From Synergistaceae bacterium (lineage in GTDB: Bacteria > Synergistota > Synergistia > Synergistales > Aminobacteriaceae): a stretch of 52,938 nucleotides of DNA. Shown one piece after another: positions 1 to 7,124 of the stretch. A model generated the notes under the pieces. It saw only the letters and a list, made by a program, of their open reading frames with translations. It had not been told where the DNA came from and made no database searches. The stretch spans positions 1-52,938 of the forward strand of contig JAFSUD010000078.1 of NCBI GenBank assembly GCA_017445405.1, written 5' to 3'. Each line of letters begins with the position of its first letter. Position 1 is the stretch's first letter. The position numbers and the translations under genes are program-made.

Positions 1-785
1 ACAGCGTCAGAGCATAATACTCCCCAGCTCGCCATCGGTGCACTGACTCCCAAGCCAACGAACGACAGGAACGACTCCGTAAATATCGCTCCCGGAATCG
101 AGAACGTCAGCGTAACCAGCACTGACCCCATAGCGTTCGGGATAAGATGCCGCAGCAGAATCCTTCTCGGCGACGCTCCGATAACTCTCGCAGCTAAGAT
201 AAACTCCTCATTCTTGAGCCTCATCACTTCAGCACGGACTATTCGCGCCATCGGTGCCCAGTAAGATATGCCCAGAGTGATAAATATGCTCTTCAGTCCC
301 GGCCCTACTACCACCATCAGCAGAATCACATATATCATCACGGGCACACTGTAAATTACATCTACAATGCTCATCATTACGTTATCGATTCTGCCTCCAG
401 CAAAACCGGATATTCCGCCGTAAATCACACCTATGAACAGGCTTATGAAGCTCGCCAAGAATCCCACAGCAAGAGAAATCCTCGCTCCATAAAGCACCCT
501 CACGAACAAGTCCCTTCCGAACATGTCAGTACCGAACCAGTGAGTCATACTCGGAGGCTCATTGCTGACCATGAAGTCCTGAGCATCATACTCATACGGT
601 GAGAGCACCGGCCCGAAAACTGCAAGAGCCAGAATTACAGCTATCACTATCAGGCCAAGAACAGCTAAAGGGTCATGCATAAGCCTTCTTCTTGCGTCCT
701 GCCAGTAAGTCAATGACGGCCTCATGATTTCCGCAGATGCCTTCTCTTCAGCAGGAAGGGGCATGAATAAATCAGGGTTGTACAT
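1..785 (-). CDS. dppC: Peptide ABC transporter permease, DppC/OppC type (3' end cut by window)
   Basis: Inner-membrane permease of an Opp/Dpp-type ABC importer for di- or oligopeptides (or nickel). I translated the reverse strand from the ATG at 785 (begins MYNPDLFMPLPAEE); about 261 codons are open to position 1 without a stop, so the C-terminus lies outside the window. Visible are a hydrophilic N-terminal arm, a first helix (residues ~38-60), a periplasmic stretch with HWFGTDMFGRD typical of DppC/OppC, and the EAA cytoplasmic loop (AARVIGASPRRILLRHLIPN) that docks the ATPase. A GAGGTG ribosome site lies across the stop of the upstream dppB, with 5 nt between the genes, so the two are co-translated. 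The substrate cannot be read from the sequence, and the binding protein and ATPases are not in the window. Confidence 0.9.
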   Translation of the reverse strand, partial: MYNPDLFMPLPAEEKASAEIMRPSLTYWQDARRRLMHDPLAVLGLIVIAVILALAVFGPVLSPYEYDAQDFMVSNEPPSMTHWFGTDMFGRDLFVRVLYGARISLAVGFLASFISLFIGVIYGGISGFAGGRIDNVMMSIVDVIYSVPVMIYVILLMVVVGPGLKSIFITLGISYWAPMARIVRAEVMRLKNEEFILAARVIGASPRRILLRHLIPNAMGSVLVTLTFSIPGAIFTESFLSFVGLGVSAPMASWGVLCSDA

Positions 786-790
786 GTCTA

Positions 791-1708
791 TCACCTCAGC
801 TTGATTCTAGGGTCAATGAAGCCCAAGCACACATCAGCAATCAGGTTGAACGACACAAGCAATGCACTGTAGAAGATAGTTACTCCCATGATTGTGGTGT
901 AATCTCTGTTCGTGATGCTCGTAACGAAGAACGTCCCGAGTCCCGGAACTCCGAAGACCTGCTCGACAACAAAACTTCCCGTCAAGATTCCTGCAGTCAG
1001 CGGCCCGAGATAAGTAATGACCGGGATTATTGCGTTCTTCAGTGCATGGATGTACACGACCGAACGTTCGCGCAATCCCTTAGCGTATGCAGTGCGTATG
1101 TAGTCTTGGCCGAGCACCTCGAGCATTCCTGAACGCACGAGCCTCGAGATGAATGCTGCAGGATAGCCCGCAAGAGTAATTGCAGGGAGAATTGCTGTTG
1201 ATGTCCCTTCCCAGAAGCCGACAGTAACCCAGCCGAGCCTCCAGGCGAAGATGTAGACGAGAGCAGCAGCGATGACGAAGCCGGGGACGGTTACGCCGAG
1301 AGTTGCTAGGATCATTGCGAGTCTGTCCTGCCAATGCCCGCGCTTGAGAGCCGAAATTATGCCTGCAGGTATGCCGATGAGGAGAGCGAGCACTAACGCG
1401 ATCCCTCCGACGACTGCAGAGACTGGGAAGTTTCCTGCGATGAGTTCGTTGACAGTCATACCCTCATACCTGTAGGACGGCCCGAGATCGAAGCGCAAGA
1501 CGTTCATCAAGTACCTGAAGTATTGCGTGTAAAGGGGATCATTGAGGCCATAACGAGCATTCATTTTCTCGAGGACGAAGGCTGGAATAGCTTTCTCATC
1601 AGTGAACGGCCCGCCGGGAATTGCACGCATCATGAAGAAAGTTAATGTGATTACGACAAAGAGGGTTAAGAGGCTTGATATTACCCTCCTGAAAATGTAC
1701 CTGCGCAT
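791..1708 (-). CDS. dppB: Peptide ABC transporter permease, DppB/OppB type
   Basis: First permease of the same Opp/Dpp importer. The 305-aa product starts with MRRYIFRRV and a membrane helix (residues ~10-30), a typical DppB opening. The EAA loop is visible at AYAKGLRERSVVYIHALKNA, followed by the family-typical FVVEQVFGVPGLG near residue 250 and a C-terminal DPRIKLR. The length is normal for the family. An AAGAGGTGA ribosome site about 8 nt before the ATG at 1708 supports the start. It is transcribed away from the tRNA genes and directly precedes dppC. Family assignment is firm; substrate is unknown. Confidence 0.93.
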   Translation of the reverse strand: MRRYIFRRVISSLLTLFVVITLTFFMMRAIPGGPFTDEKAIPAFVLEKMNARYGLNDPLYTQYFRYLMNVLRFDLGPSYRYEGMTVNELIAGNFPVSAVVGGIALVLALLIGIPAGIISALKRGHWQDRLAMILATLGVTVPGFVIAAALVYIFAWRLGWVTVGFWEGTSTAILPAITLAGYPAAFISRLVRSGMLEVLGQDYIRTAYAKGLRERSVVYIHALKNAIIPVITYLGPLTAGILTGSFVVEQVFGVPGLGTFFVTSITNRDYTTIMGVTIFYSALLVSFNLIADVCLGFIDPRIKLR

Positions 1709-1775
1709 TGATTGATGACTTCACCTCTTGAAAAGTATATTGTGCAGAATTTTAGCACTACATTAGCTGCAATTC

Positions 1776-1804
1776 TTGACAAAATTTTTGTTGGGGGGTA
1801 ATAT
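1776..1804 (+). promoter_or_regulatory. Sigma-70-type promoter for the tRNA genes
   Basis: TTGACA at 1776-1781 and TAATAT at 1799-1804 are separated by exactly 17 nt. This is a near-consensus housekeeping promoter about 46 nt upstream of tRNA-Ser. The spacer carries a run of six G. Confidence 0.8.
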
Positions 1805-1850
1805 ATCGCGCGTTTTCCACATAACAATTAGATTTAGCAGATATGTTAGT

Positions 1851-1945
1851 GGTGGGTTGGCCGAGTAGGTCGAAGGCGCTCGCCTGCTAAGTGAGTATAG
1901 GGGCTAAAACCTCTATCGTGAGTTCGAATCTCACACCCACCGCCA
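1851..1945 (+). tRNA. tRNA-Ser(GCT)
   Basis: The acceptor arms GGTGGGT (1851-1857) and ACCCACC (1935-1941) pair perfectly. The anticodon loop CTGCTAA gives anticodon GCT (codons AGC/AGU), closed by a 5-bp stem with one G-U pair. A long class-II variable arm and a GTTCGAATC T-loop are present. Discriminator G and CCA are encoded (1942-1945). The long variable arm confirms a serine tRNA. Confidence 0.96.
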
Positions 1946-1960
1946 TTAATGTTAATCACT

Positions 1961-2037
1961 GCGGTAGTAGCTCAGCTGGATAGAGCGAAGGCCTACGGAG
2001 CCTTAGGTCGTGGGTTCGAATCCTGCCTACCGCGCCA
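1961..2037 (+). tRNA. tRNA-Arg(ACG)
   Basis: Acceptor GCGGTAG (1961-1967) pairs with CTACCGC (2027-2033). D-arm GCTC/GAGC, anticodon stem AAGGC/GCCTT with loop CTACGGA (anticodon ACG), and T-arm GTGGG/CCTGC with TTCGAAT are all intact. CCA is encoded at 2035-2037. It lies 15 nt after tRNA-Ser, so the two are probably one transcript. Its 3' half is the apparent parent of the degenerate repeats that follow. Confidence 0.96.
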
Positions 2038-2040
2038 TTT

Positions 2041-2332
2041 GTTACAGAAGGACATGAAGCCTTAGGTTGTGGGTTCAGGTACGGAGTTTACGAAGTTTTC
2101 CTGACACCGCGCCATTGCAGAGATAGATGAAGTATCAAGCAGTGGGTTAGTTTAGGGAGTTTTTCTGTCTACCGCTTCATTGCAGAGGTAGATGAAGTAT
2201 CAGACAGTAGGTTCGGTTACGGAGTTTACGAAGTTTTCCTGCTTGTTGCGCCGTTTATTATGAAGAGGCTGTGAAATCTGAGATTACGGGTTCAGCTACA
2301 GAGTTTATGGAATTTTCCTGTCTATCACTCGT
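2041..2332 (+). repeat. Degenerate tandem repeats derived from the tRNA-Arg 3' half
   Basis: About four imperfect units follow the tRNA (approx. 2041-2114, 2115-2180, 2181-2253, 2254-2332). Unit 1 keeps GAAGCCTTAGGTTGTGGGTTC and ends in CACCGCGCCA, which is recognisably the anticodon-stem 3' strand, T-arm and acceptor end of the tRNA-Arg at 1961. The units carry a common insertion of about 22 nt inside the T-loop (2080-2099; identical over 23 nt with 2219-2241; degraded in units 2 and 4). The T-arm marker GGGTTC or a variant recurs at 2071, 2144, 2209 and 2288. No unit folds as a full cloverleaf. Amplification of one insertion-bearing tRNA fragment followed by drift would explain this. Confidence 0.7.
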
Positions 2333-2392
2333 TACAGATTATTACAGATAATTGCGGAAAGGATAAATCAGAACATGAGGAGGCATAATCAC

Positions 2393-2506
2393 ATGAAGAA
2401 ATCAGACAGAATGAAGATAGATGATTGTGTGAGTGCCTTTTTTGCTGTAGATATTCCTGCGTTCATTATTATTAATGCTCTCATGATTAGGGGGCACAAA
2501 ATTTAG
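2393..2506 (+). CDS. Possible 37-aa Ile-rich small ORF upstream of the liv operon
   Basis: An ATG at 2393 follows a strong AGGAGG ribosome site by 9-10 nt and opens a 37-codon frame ending TAG at 2506 (starts MKKSDRMKIDD, ends MIRGHKI). Seven of 37 residues are isoleucine, including three consecutive ATT codons (residues 25-27). An intrinsic terminator follows 43 nt after the stop, and livK begins 480 nt downstream. That layout resembles a leader peptide for attenuation by a branched-chain amino acid. It could also be an unrelated small protein or a chance frame. I see no homologue by eye. Confidence 0.35.
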   Translation: MKKSDRMKIDDCVSAFFAVDIPAFIIINALMIRGHKI

Positions 2507-2549
2507 TGATTGCAGGAGTGAAGAGCTTAACAATTCAGGAATTAACGAG

Positions 2550-2580
2550 GCGGCTTGAACTCCAAACAGGCCGCTTTTTT
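2550..2580 (+). terminator. Intrinsic terminator between tRNA/leader region and livK
   Basis: The arms GCGGCTTG (2550-2557) and CAGGCCGC (2567-2574) form 8 bp with one G-U pair around a 9-nt loop, followed by six T (2575-2580). It may end the tRNA transcript or act as an attenuator after the small ORF at 2393. Confidence 0.75.
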
Positions 2581-2598
2581 CGTACATGTAAATACATA

Positions 2599-2950
2599 CT
2601 TCACACTCTGGAGAACCGCAGCTCGTCTTCAGGGAGACAGACAGCATTACGCAATACAGGCTTTATACTCTGGAAACTCGCAACATGTCTTCAGAGAACG
2701 GCATCATTACGCAATACAGGCTTCACATTCTGGAGACTCGCAGCACGTCTTCAGGGAAACAGACAGCATTACGCAATACAGGCTTTACACTCCGGAGACT
2801 CGCAACGTGTCTTCAGAGAACGGCATCATTACGCAATACAGGCTTCACACTCTGGAGAACCGCAGCACAACTTCAGGGGAGGAGCACAGGATTATTACAC
2901 AGGCTTCAAGCTCTGAGACTCGCAAAGGCCGTAATGAGTCTTCAGGGATA
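2599..2950 (+). repeat. Tandem hairpin repeat array, alternating 62/60-nt units
   Basis: Units begin at 2599, 2661, 2721, 2783, 2843 and 2903 (steps 62, 60, 62, 60, 60). Each opens with a variant of CTTCACACTCTGGAGACTC and, in the better copies, closes with CATTACGCAATACAGG. The clearest unit has a hairpin of CTGGAGAC (2730-2737) against GTCTTCAG (2747-2754), 8 bp with one G-U. Two unit types alternate, giving a higher-order period of 122 nt. The last two units are degenerate. Because 122 is not a multiple of 3, overlapping open frames cannot encode a regular peptide repeat. The array ends about 35 nt before the livK start, so it may lie in its 5' leader. Confidence 0.75.
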
Positions 2951-2985
2951 AGCATAAATTAATCGACAAGGAGAGAATTACACTC

Positions 2986-4107
2986 ATGAAGAAGATACTA
3001 ACTTGCGCAGTACTCATTCTCGCAATGTCAGCGAGCGCATTTGGAGCAGCCTTCAAGCTCGGAGGCACAGCACCCCTAACCGGCGGAGCAGCAATTTACG
3101 GAATGTCAGCCCGCAACGGAGCACAGATAGCCGTAGACGAGATTAACGCAATGGGCGGAGATATTCAGTTCGAGCTTCGCTACGAGGACGACACCCACGA
3201 CGCAGAGAAGGCCGTCAACGCCTACAACGCCCTCAAAGACTGGGGAATGCAGATCTCCCTCAGCTCCGTAACGTCCAAGCCCGCAGAGGCAACAGCAGCA
3301 GAGAACTTCTCCGACAGAATTTTTGCGCTCACACCTTCAGCATCAAGCGCAGCAGTAACAGAAGGCAAGGATAACGTCTTCCAGATGTGCTTTGTCGACC
3401 CCAACCAGGGCACAGCATCAGCTCAGTACATCGCCAGCAAAGGCCTCGCCAAGAAAGTCGCCGTTATCTGGAAGAATGATGACGTTTACTCCAAAGGCGT
3501 GCGCGATACGTTCGTAGAGAAAGCTCCCGAAGTCGGACTCGAGATCGTCAGCGAGACAACATTTGCTGACGGCAACGACACAGACTTTTCCGTCCAGCTC
3601 ACAGAGGCAAAAGAGAAAGGTGCAGAGCTTGTTTTCCTGCCGATGTACTATCAGCCCGCATCACTCATCCTCGCTCAGGCTCAGGCTATGGGCTATGCTC
3701 CGAAGTGGTTCGGCATCGACGGCATGGACGGCATCCTCACAATGGAGGGCTTCGACAAGTCCCTCGCTGAGGGCGTTATGCTCCTGACTCCGTTCAACGC
3801 AGACGCAAAGGACGAGAAGACGGCCAAGTTCGTAGCAGAGTACCAGAAGAGACACGGTGAAGTTCCGAATCAGTTCGCTGCTGACGGCTACGATTGCGTG
3901 TACGCTTTCTGCCAGGCTCTCACTCTCGCAAAGGCCACTCCTGACATGGATGCAGAGACTCTCTGCGCAAAGATGGTCGAGCAGTTCACCACAATGACCT
4001 TCAACGGAGTAACCGGCGAAAACGTCAAGTGGTCAGCAAACGGCGAGGTCTCGAAAGACCCCAAAGGCATGGTCATTCAGAACGGCGCGTATGTCGGACT
4101 TGACTAA
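2986..4107 (+). CDS. livK: Branched-chain amino acid ABC transporter, substrate-binding protein
   Basis: Periplasmic binding protein of a Liv/HAAT-type importer, family Peripla_BP_6. The 373-aa protein has a signal peptide (MKKILTCAVLILAMSASAFG). The mature part begins AAFKLGGTAPLTGGAAIYG, the usual N-lobe opening, with DAEKAVNAYNAL, the ligand-pocket region SSVTSKPAEA, and the hinge-side motif AVIWKNDDVYSKG. An AAGGAGAG ribosome site precedes the ATG. It is first in livKHMGF and separated from livH by a hairpin, a common way to make more binding protein than permease. Ligand may be Leu/Ile/Val or another amino acid, amide or aromatic acid; the sequence does not decide. Confidence 0.93.
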   Translation: MKKILTCAVLILAMSASAFGAAFKLGGTAPLTGGAAIYGMSARNGAQIAVDEINAMGGDIQFELRYEDDTHDAEKAVNAYNALKDWGMQISLSSVTSKPAEATAAENFSDRIFALTPSASSAAVTEGKDNVFQMCFVDPNQGTASAQYIASKGLAKKVAVIWKNDDVYSKGVRDTFVEKAPEVGLEIVSETTFADGNDTDFSVQLTEAKEKGAELVFLPMYYQPASLILAQAQAMGYAPKWFGIDGMDGILTMEGFDKSLAEGVMLLTPFNADAKDEKTAKFVAEYQKRHGEVPNQFAADGYDCVYAFCQALTLAKATPDMDAETLCAKMVEQFTTMTFNGVTGENVKWSANGEVSKDPKGMVIQNGAYVGLD

Positions 4108-4135
4108 TCAGGACGAAGATAATAATTCACATGGG

Positions 4136-4179
4136 GGCAGTTCTGAGAGCAGCGGCCAAATTCTCAGGCTGCCTCTTTT
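4136..4179 (+). terminator. Hairpin/partial terminator between livK and livH
   Basis: GGCAG-TT-CTGAGA (4136-4148) pairs with TCTCAG-G-CTGCC (4162-4173), followed by TCTTTT. It sits in the 96-nt gap after livK, placed to stabilise the livK mRNA 3' end or reduce read-through into livHMGF. Confidence 0.7.
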
Positions 4180-4203
4180 CATGCAAGGAGCTATAAATTC
4201 TCA

Positions 4204-5085
4204 ATGATATTCTTGAACTATTTCATCAGCGGAATCAGCTTAGGCAGTATTTACGCGATCATTGCTCTCGGCTACACAATGGTCTACGGAATAGCTAAGA
4301 TGCTGAATTTCGCTCACGGTGATGTGATTATGGTAGGAGGCTACGTGTGCTTCTATGCCGTATCACGTTATGGCCTCAACCCGTTTTTGGGCGTGGCTAT
4401 CGCTATGTTAGTCTGCACCCTTCTCGGAATAATAGTAGAACGTCTCGCGTATAAGCCCCTGCGTCAGGCTCCATCGCTCGCAGTTCTCATCACAGCTATC
4501 GGCATGAGCTACTTTCTCCAGAACACGGCCTTGCTGCTCTGGTCGTCAAACCCTAAAGTCTTTCCGTCAGTCATCGGAAGGGGAGCGTTCAAGCTGTTTG
4601 ACGGCAAGCTCTCAGTCTCACATGTTACCGTCCTCACAATAGCTACATGCTTGGTGATAATGGTGATACTGTCGCTCTTCATCAGCAAAACGCGTTTGGG
4701 AAAAGCTATGCGTGCATGTTCAGAGGACAAAGGAGCAGCCCAGCTCATGGGAATTAACGTGAACGCAACTATCTCTATGACGTTCGCAATAGGCTCGGGA
4801 CTCGCAGCTATCGCAGGAGCGTTGCTGTGCAGTGCATACCCGACTCTCATGCCGACGACAGGCTCGCTTCCCGGCATCAAGGCGTTCACTGCTGCAGTGT
4901 TCGGAGGCATCGGCTCAGTGCCCGGAGCGTTCTTGGGAGGACTCATGCTCGGAGTGATCGAGATCTTCGCGAAGGCCTACATCTCGAGCCAGCTTTCTGA
5001 TGCTGTGGTGTTCGCGGTGCTGATTGTTGTGCTGCTGGTCAAGCCTGCGGGACTGTTGGGCAGAGCAATTCAGGAGAAGGTGTGA
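4204..5085 (+). CDS. livH: Branched-chain amino acid ABC transporter permease LivH
   Basis: Inner-membrane permease of the Liv importer (BPD_transp_2 family), 293 aa, normal length. It opens MIFLNYFISGISLGSIYAI with the typical GLGSIYALIALGYTMVYGI-like segment, then MLNFAHGDVIMVGGY, a family hallmark. The coupling loop is around GKAMRACSEDKGAAQLMGIN (residues ~170-190). Further helices and the LPGIKAFTAAVFGGIGSVPGA stretch are as expected for LivH. A ribosome site AAGGAG lies about 14 nt before the ATG at 4204. The stop overlaps the start region of livM. Confidence 0.94.
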   Translation: MIFLNYFISGISLGSIYAIIALGYTMVYGIAKMLNFAHGDVIMVGGYVCFYAVSRYGLNPFLGVAIAMLVCTLLGIIVERLAYKPLRQAPSLAVLITAIGMSYFLQNTALLLWSSNPKVFPSVIGRGAFKLFDGKLSVSHVTVLTIATCLVIMVILSLFISKTRLGKAMRACSEDKGAAQLMGINVNATISMTFAIGSGLAAIAGALLCSAYPTLMPTTGSLPGIKAFTAAVFGGIGSVPGAFLGGLMLGVIEIFAKAYISSQLSDAVVFAVLIVVLLVKPAGLLGRAIQEKV

Positions 5086-5087
5086 TT

Positions 5088-6146
5088 ATGACAATGAAGA
5101 GATTGATTAACCTGAAACGTGCTGAGGCGAGAAAAATTTACCTGACTTATGCAGTAGTGATTGTAGCTTACGTAGTGTGCCAGATAATGAGCAGCACTAA
5201 GTTCTTCAGCTCGTCAATGCGCGGAATGCTCGTGCCCATCTGTGCGTATATGGTTATGGCCGTGTCGCTGAATCTCGTCGTAGGGATTCTGGGGGAACTC
5301 TCGCTCGGACATGCAGGGTTTATGTCGGTCGGAGCGTTCGCAGGAGTTACGTCGGCGATTCTGATGCAGGGAGTCATCACTAATGCTCCTGTACGTCTCG
5401 CGCTCGCAATGATAATAGCTGCTGTGTTCGCGGCTGTCGCTGGCTTCCTGATAGGTATTCCGGTGCTGAGGCTCAAGGGAGATTACCTCGCAATAGTTAC
5501 GTTAGCATTCGGCGAGATTATCAAGAGCATACTCAACAATTTTTACTTGGGCGTTGATTCGCAGGGGCTTCACTTCTCCATGCTCTCAGACACAACGCGC
5601 CTTCTCAAAGGAGGACGCTTGATAATCCGCGGGCCTATGGGGATAAGCGGCATTCAGAAAATATCTACCTTCCCCGCAGGATTCATTCTGCTCATGATTG
5701 CGTTGATGATTGTGTTCAACCTCGTCAATTCGCGTTCGGGGCGCGCGTTCATGGCAATACGTGATGACAGAATAGCAGCAGAGAGCATAGGCCTTGACAT
5801 CACGAAGTACAAGATGATGGCGTTCGTCATGTCCGCAGCAATAGCCGGAGCAGCAGGAGCACTCTTCGCAATGAATTACTCCACCGTCGTAGCTAACAAG
5901 TTCGACTTCAACACGTCAATCTTGATTTTGGTGTTCGTGGTGCTCGGAGGTCAGGGTAATATGCTCGGCTCAATCATCGCTGCTGCAGTCTTGACGATAC
6001 TTCCCGAAAAGCTCCGCGAGTTCTCGGAGTACAGGATGCTGCTTTACGCCATCGTGTTAATAGTGATGATGCTAGCGACCAACAACGCAGAGATACGGTC
6101 ATTCCTAGCCTCACTGAACCCTTTCAGGCGGAAGGAGGAGGCTTAA
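5088..6146 (+). CDS. livM: Branched-chain amino acid ABC transporter permease LivM
   Basis: Second permease of the Liv importer, 352 aa from the ATG at 5088. I prefer this start over GTG 5082 because AGGAGAAGG (5072-5080) is correctly spaced only for 5088. Landmarks are NLVVGILGELSLGHAGFMSVGA, LRLKGDYLAIVTLAFGEI (very typical of LivM), GPMGISGI, and the coupling loop FMAIRDDRIAAESIGLD. The C-terminus (REFSEYR, then a membrane helix, then NNAEIRSFLASLNPFRRKEEA) is partly duplicated immediately downstream at 6150-6272. The stop is followed by the first of two identical ribosome-site/ATG contexts. Confidence 0.94.
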   Translation: MTMKRLINLKRAEARKIYLTYAVVIVAYVVCQIMSSTKFFSSSMRGMLVPICAYMVMAVSLNLVVGILGELSLGHAGFMSVGAFAGVTSAILMQGVITNAPVRLALAMIIAAVFAAVAGFLIGIPVLRLKGDYLAIVTLAFGEIIKSILNNFYLGVDSQGLHFSMLSDTTRLLKGGRLIIRGPMGISGIQKISTFPAGFILLMIALMIVFNLVNSRSGRAFMAIRDDRIAAESIGLDITKYKMMAFVMSAAIAGAAGALFAMNYSTVVANKFDFNTSILILVFVVLGGQGNMLGSIIAAAVLTILPEKLREFSEYRMLLYAIVLIVMMLATNNAEIRSFLASLNPFRRKEEA

Positions 6147-6149
6147 CTC

Positions 6150-6272
6150 ATGGTGATAACTAATACACTGCGCGAGTTCTCGGAGTACAGAATAATGCTC
6201 GCGGCCAACAACGCAGAGATACGGTCATTCCTAGCCTCACTGAATCCATTCAGGCGAAAGGAGGAGGCTTAA
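6150..6272 (+). pseudogene. Partial in-frame duplicate of the livM 3' end (40 codons)
   Basis: An open frame from ATG 6150 to TAA 6272 encodes MVITNTLREFSEYRI followed by the livM tail (NNAEIRSFLASLNPFRRKEEA). Compared with livM it lacks about 10 codons, the last membrane helix between SEYR and MLA. Over the last ~70 nt the copy differs from livM at about three positions, so it is recent. It reproduces the AAGGAGGAGGCTTAACTC-ATG context, so both the mini-ORF and livG have the same ribosome site. It could be a decaying duplication or a translated soluble 40-aa peptide. Confidence 0.8.
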
Positions 6273-6275
6273 CTC

Positions 6276-7124
6276 ATGGCACGCAAGAAAACTAAGTACG
6301 TACCTGTTCCCTCAAACTCGATTTTGCCGGAAAGAGATGCTGCCCGCGCGCCTATCCTTGAGTGCGTGAACTTGGGAATTACTCTCGGCGGAATTAAGGC
6401 TGTCGATAACTTCAACCTCACTGTCGGCAGAACTGAGATTGTAGGGTTAATCGGCCCTAACGGTGCAGGAAAAACTACGGTGTTCAACTTGCTGACGAAG
6501 GTCTACCAGCCAACAACAGGGACGATTCTTCTTGACGGCAGGGACACTCACGGCATGACGACTATTCAGGTGAACCGGGCAGGAATAGCGAGGACGTTCC
6601 AGAATATCAGGCTGTTCAAGAATCTGAGTGTTGCTGACAACGTGAAGGCTGCAATGAATAACGAGATGCACTACAACATGTTAAGCGCAATTCTCAGGCT
6701 TCCGAACTACAAGCGCGAGGAGATAGCTGCTCACAGAAGGACTCTCAAGCTGTTATCTATTTTCGACATGCAGGGTATAGCCGATGTTCCGGCGGGGTCA
6801 TTGCCTTATGGTGCGCAGAGAAGACTCGAGATCGTCCGTGCTCTCGCAACTAACCCGTCTGTGTTATTGCTTGATGAGCCTGCTGCAGGAATGAATCCCT
6901 CAGAGACAGCCGAACTCATGGACAGCATCAGAAAAGTGCATGAGATGTTCCAGATAGCTATTATCCTGATTGAGCATGATATGAGCCTCGTGATGAATAT
7001 CTGTGATGGAATATGCGTGCTGAACTTCGGACAGATAATCGCTAAGGGAACTCCTGACGAGATTCAGAACAACCCCGCAGTCATAGAGGCATATCTTGGC
7101 AGAAAGAAGGAGGCGAAATCATGA
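6276..7124 (+). CDS. livG: Branched-chain amino acid ABC transporter ATP-binding protein LivG
   Basis: Cytoplasmic ATPase of the Liv importer, 282 aa. Walker A GPNGAGKTT (~residue 61-69), Q-loop in ARTFQNIRLF, the LivG-type signature LPYGAQRRLEIVRAL, Walker B VLLLDEPAAGMNP and H-loop ILIEHDMSLVM are all intact. A hydrophilic extension of about 25 residues precedes the usual start, but the ATG at 6276 has an excellent GGAGGAGG ribosome site inherited from the duplicated livM tail, so I keep it. It overlaps livF by 4 nt (ATGA). Confidence 0.95.
   Translation: MARKKTKYVPVPSNSILPERDAARAPILECVNLGITLGGIKAVDNFNLTVGRTEIVGLIGPNGAGKTTVFNLLTKVYQPTTGTILLDGRDTHGMTTIQVNRAGIARTFQNIRLFKNLSVADNVKAAMNNEMHYNMLSAILRLPNYKREEIAAHRRTLKLLSIFDMQGIADVPAGSLPYGAQRRLEIVRALATNPSVLLLDEPAAGMNPSETAELMDSIRKVHEMFQIAIILIEHDMSLVMNICDGICVLNFGQIIAKGTPDEIQNNPAVIEAYLGRKKEAKS

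Noticed and set aside
2041..2332. Additional functional tRNAs after tRNA-Arg
   Set aside because: The units lack the acceptor 5' strand, D-arm and anticodon loop, and have an insertion in the T-loop.
2599..2950. CRISPR array
   Set aside because: The whole 60/62-nt unit is conserved, with no unique spacers between short identical repeats; no cas genes nearby.
2506..2962. Overlapping open frames in the repeat array that read as repetitive peptides
   Set aside because: The repeat period (62 + 60 = 122 nt) is not divisible by 3, so the peptide pattern moves between frames; no ribosome site is seen and the units carry hairpins instead.
4509..4946. Reverse-strand open frame inside livH
   Set aside because: livH is unambiguous in this interval; the reverse frame has the composition of an antisense shadow.
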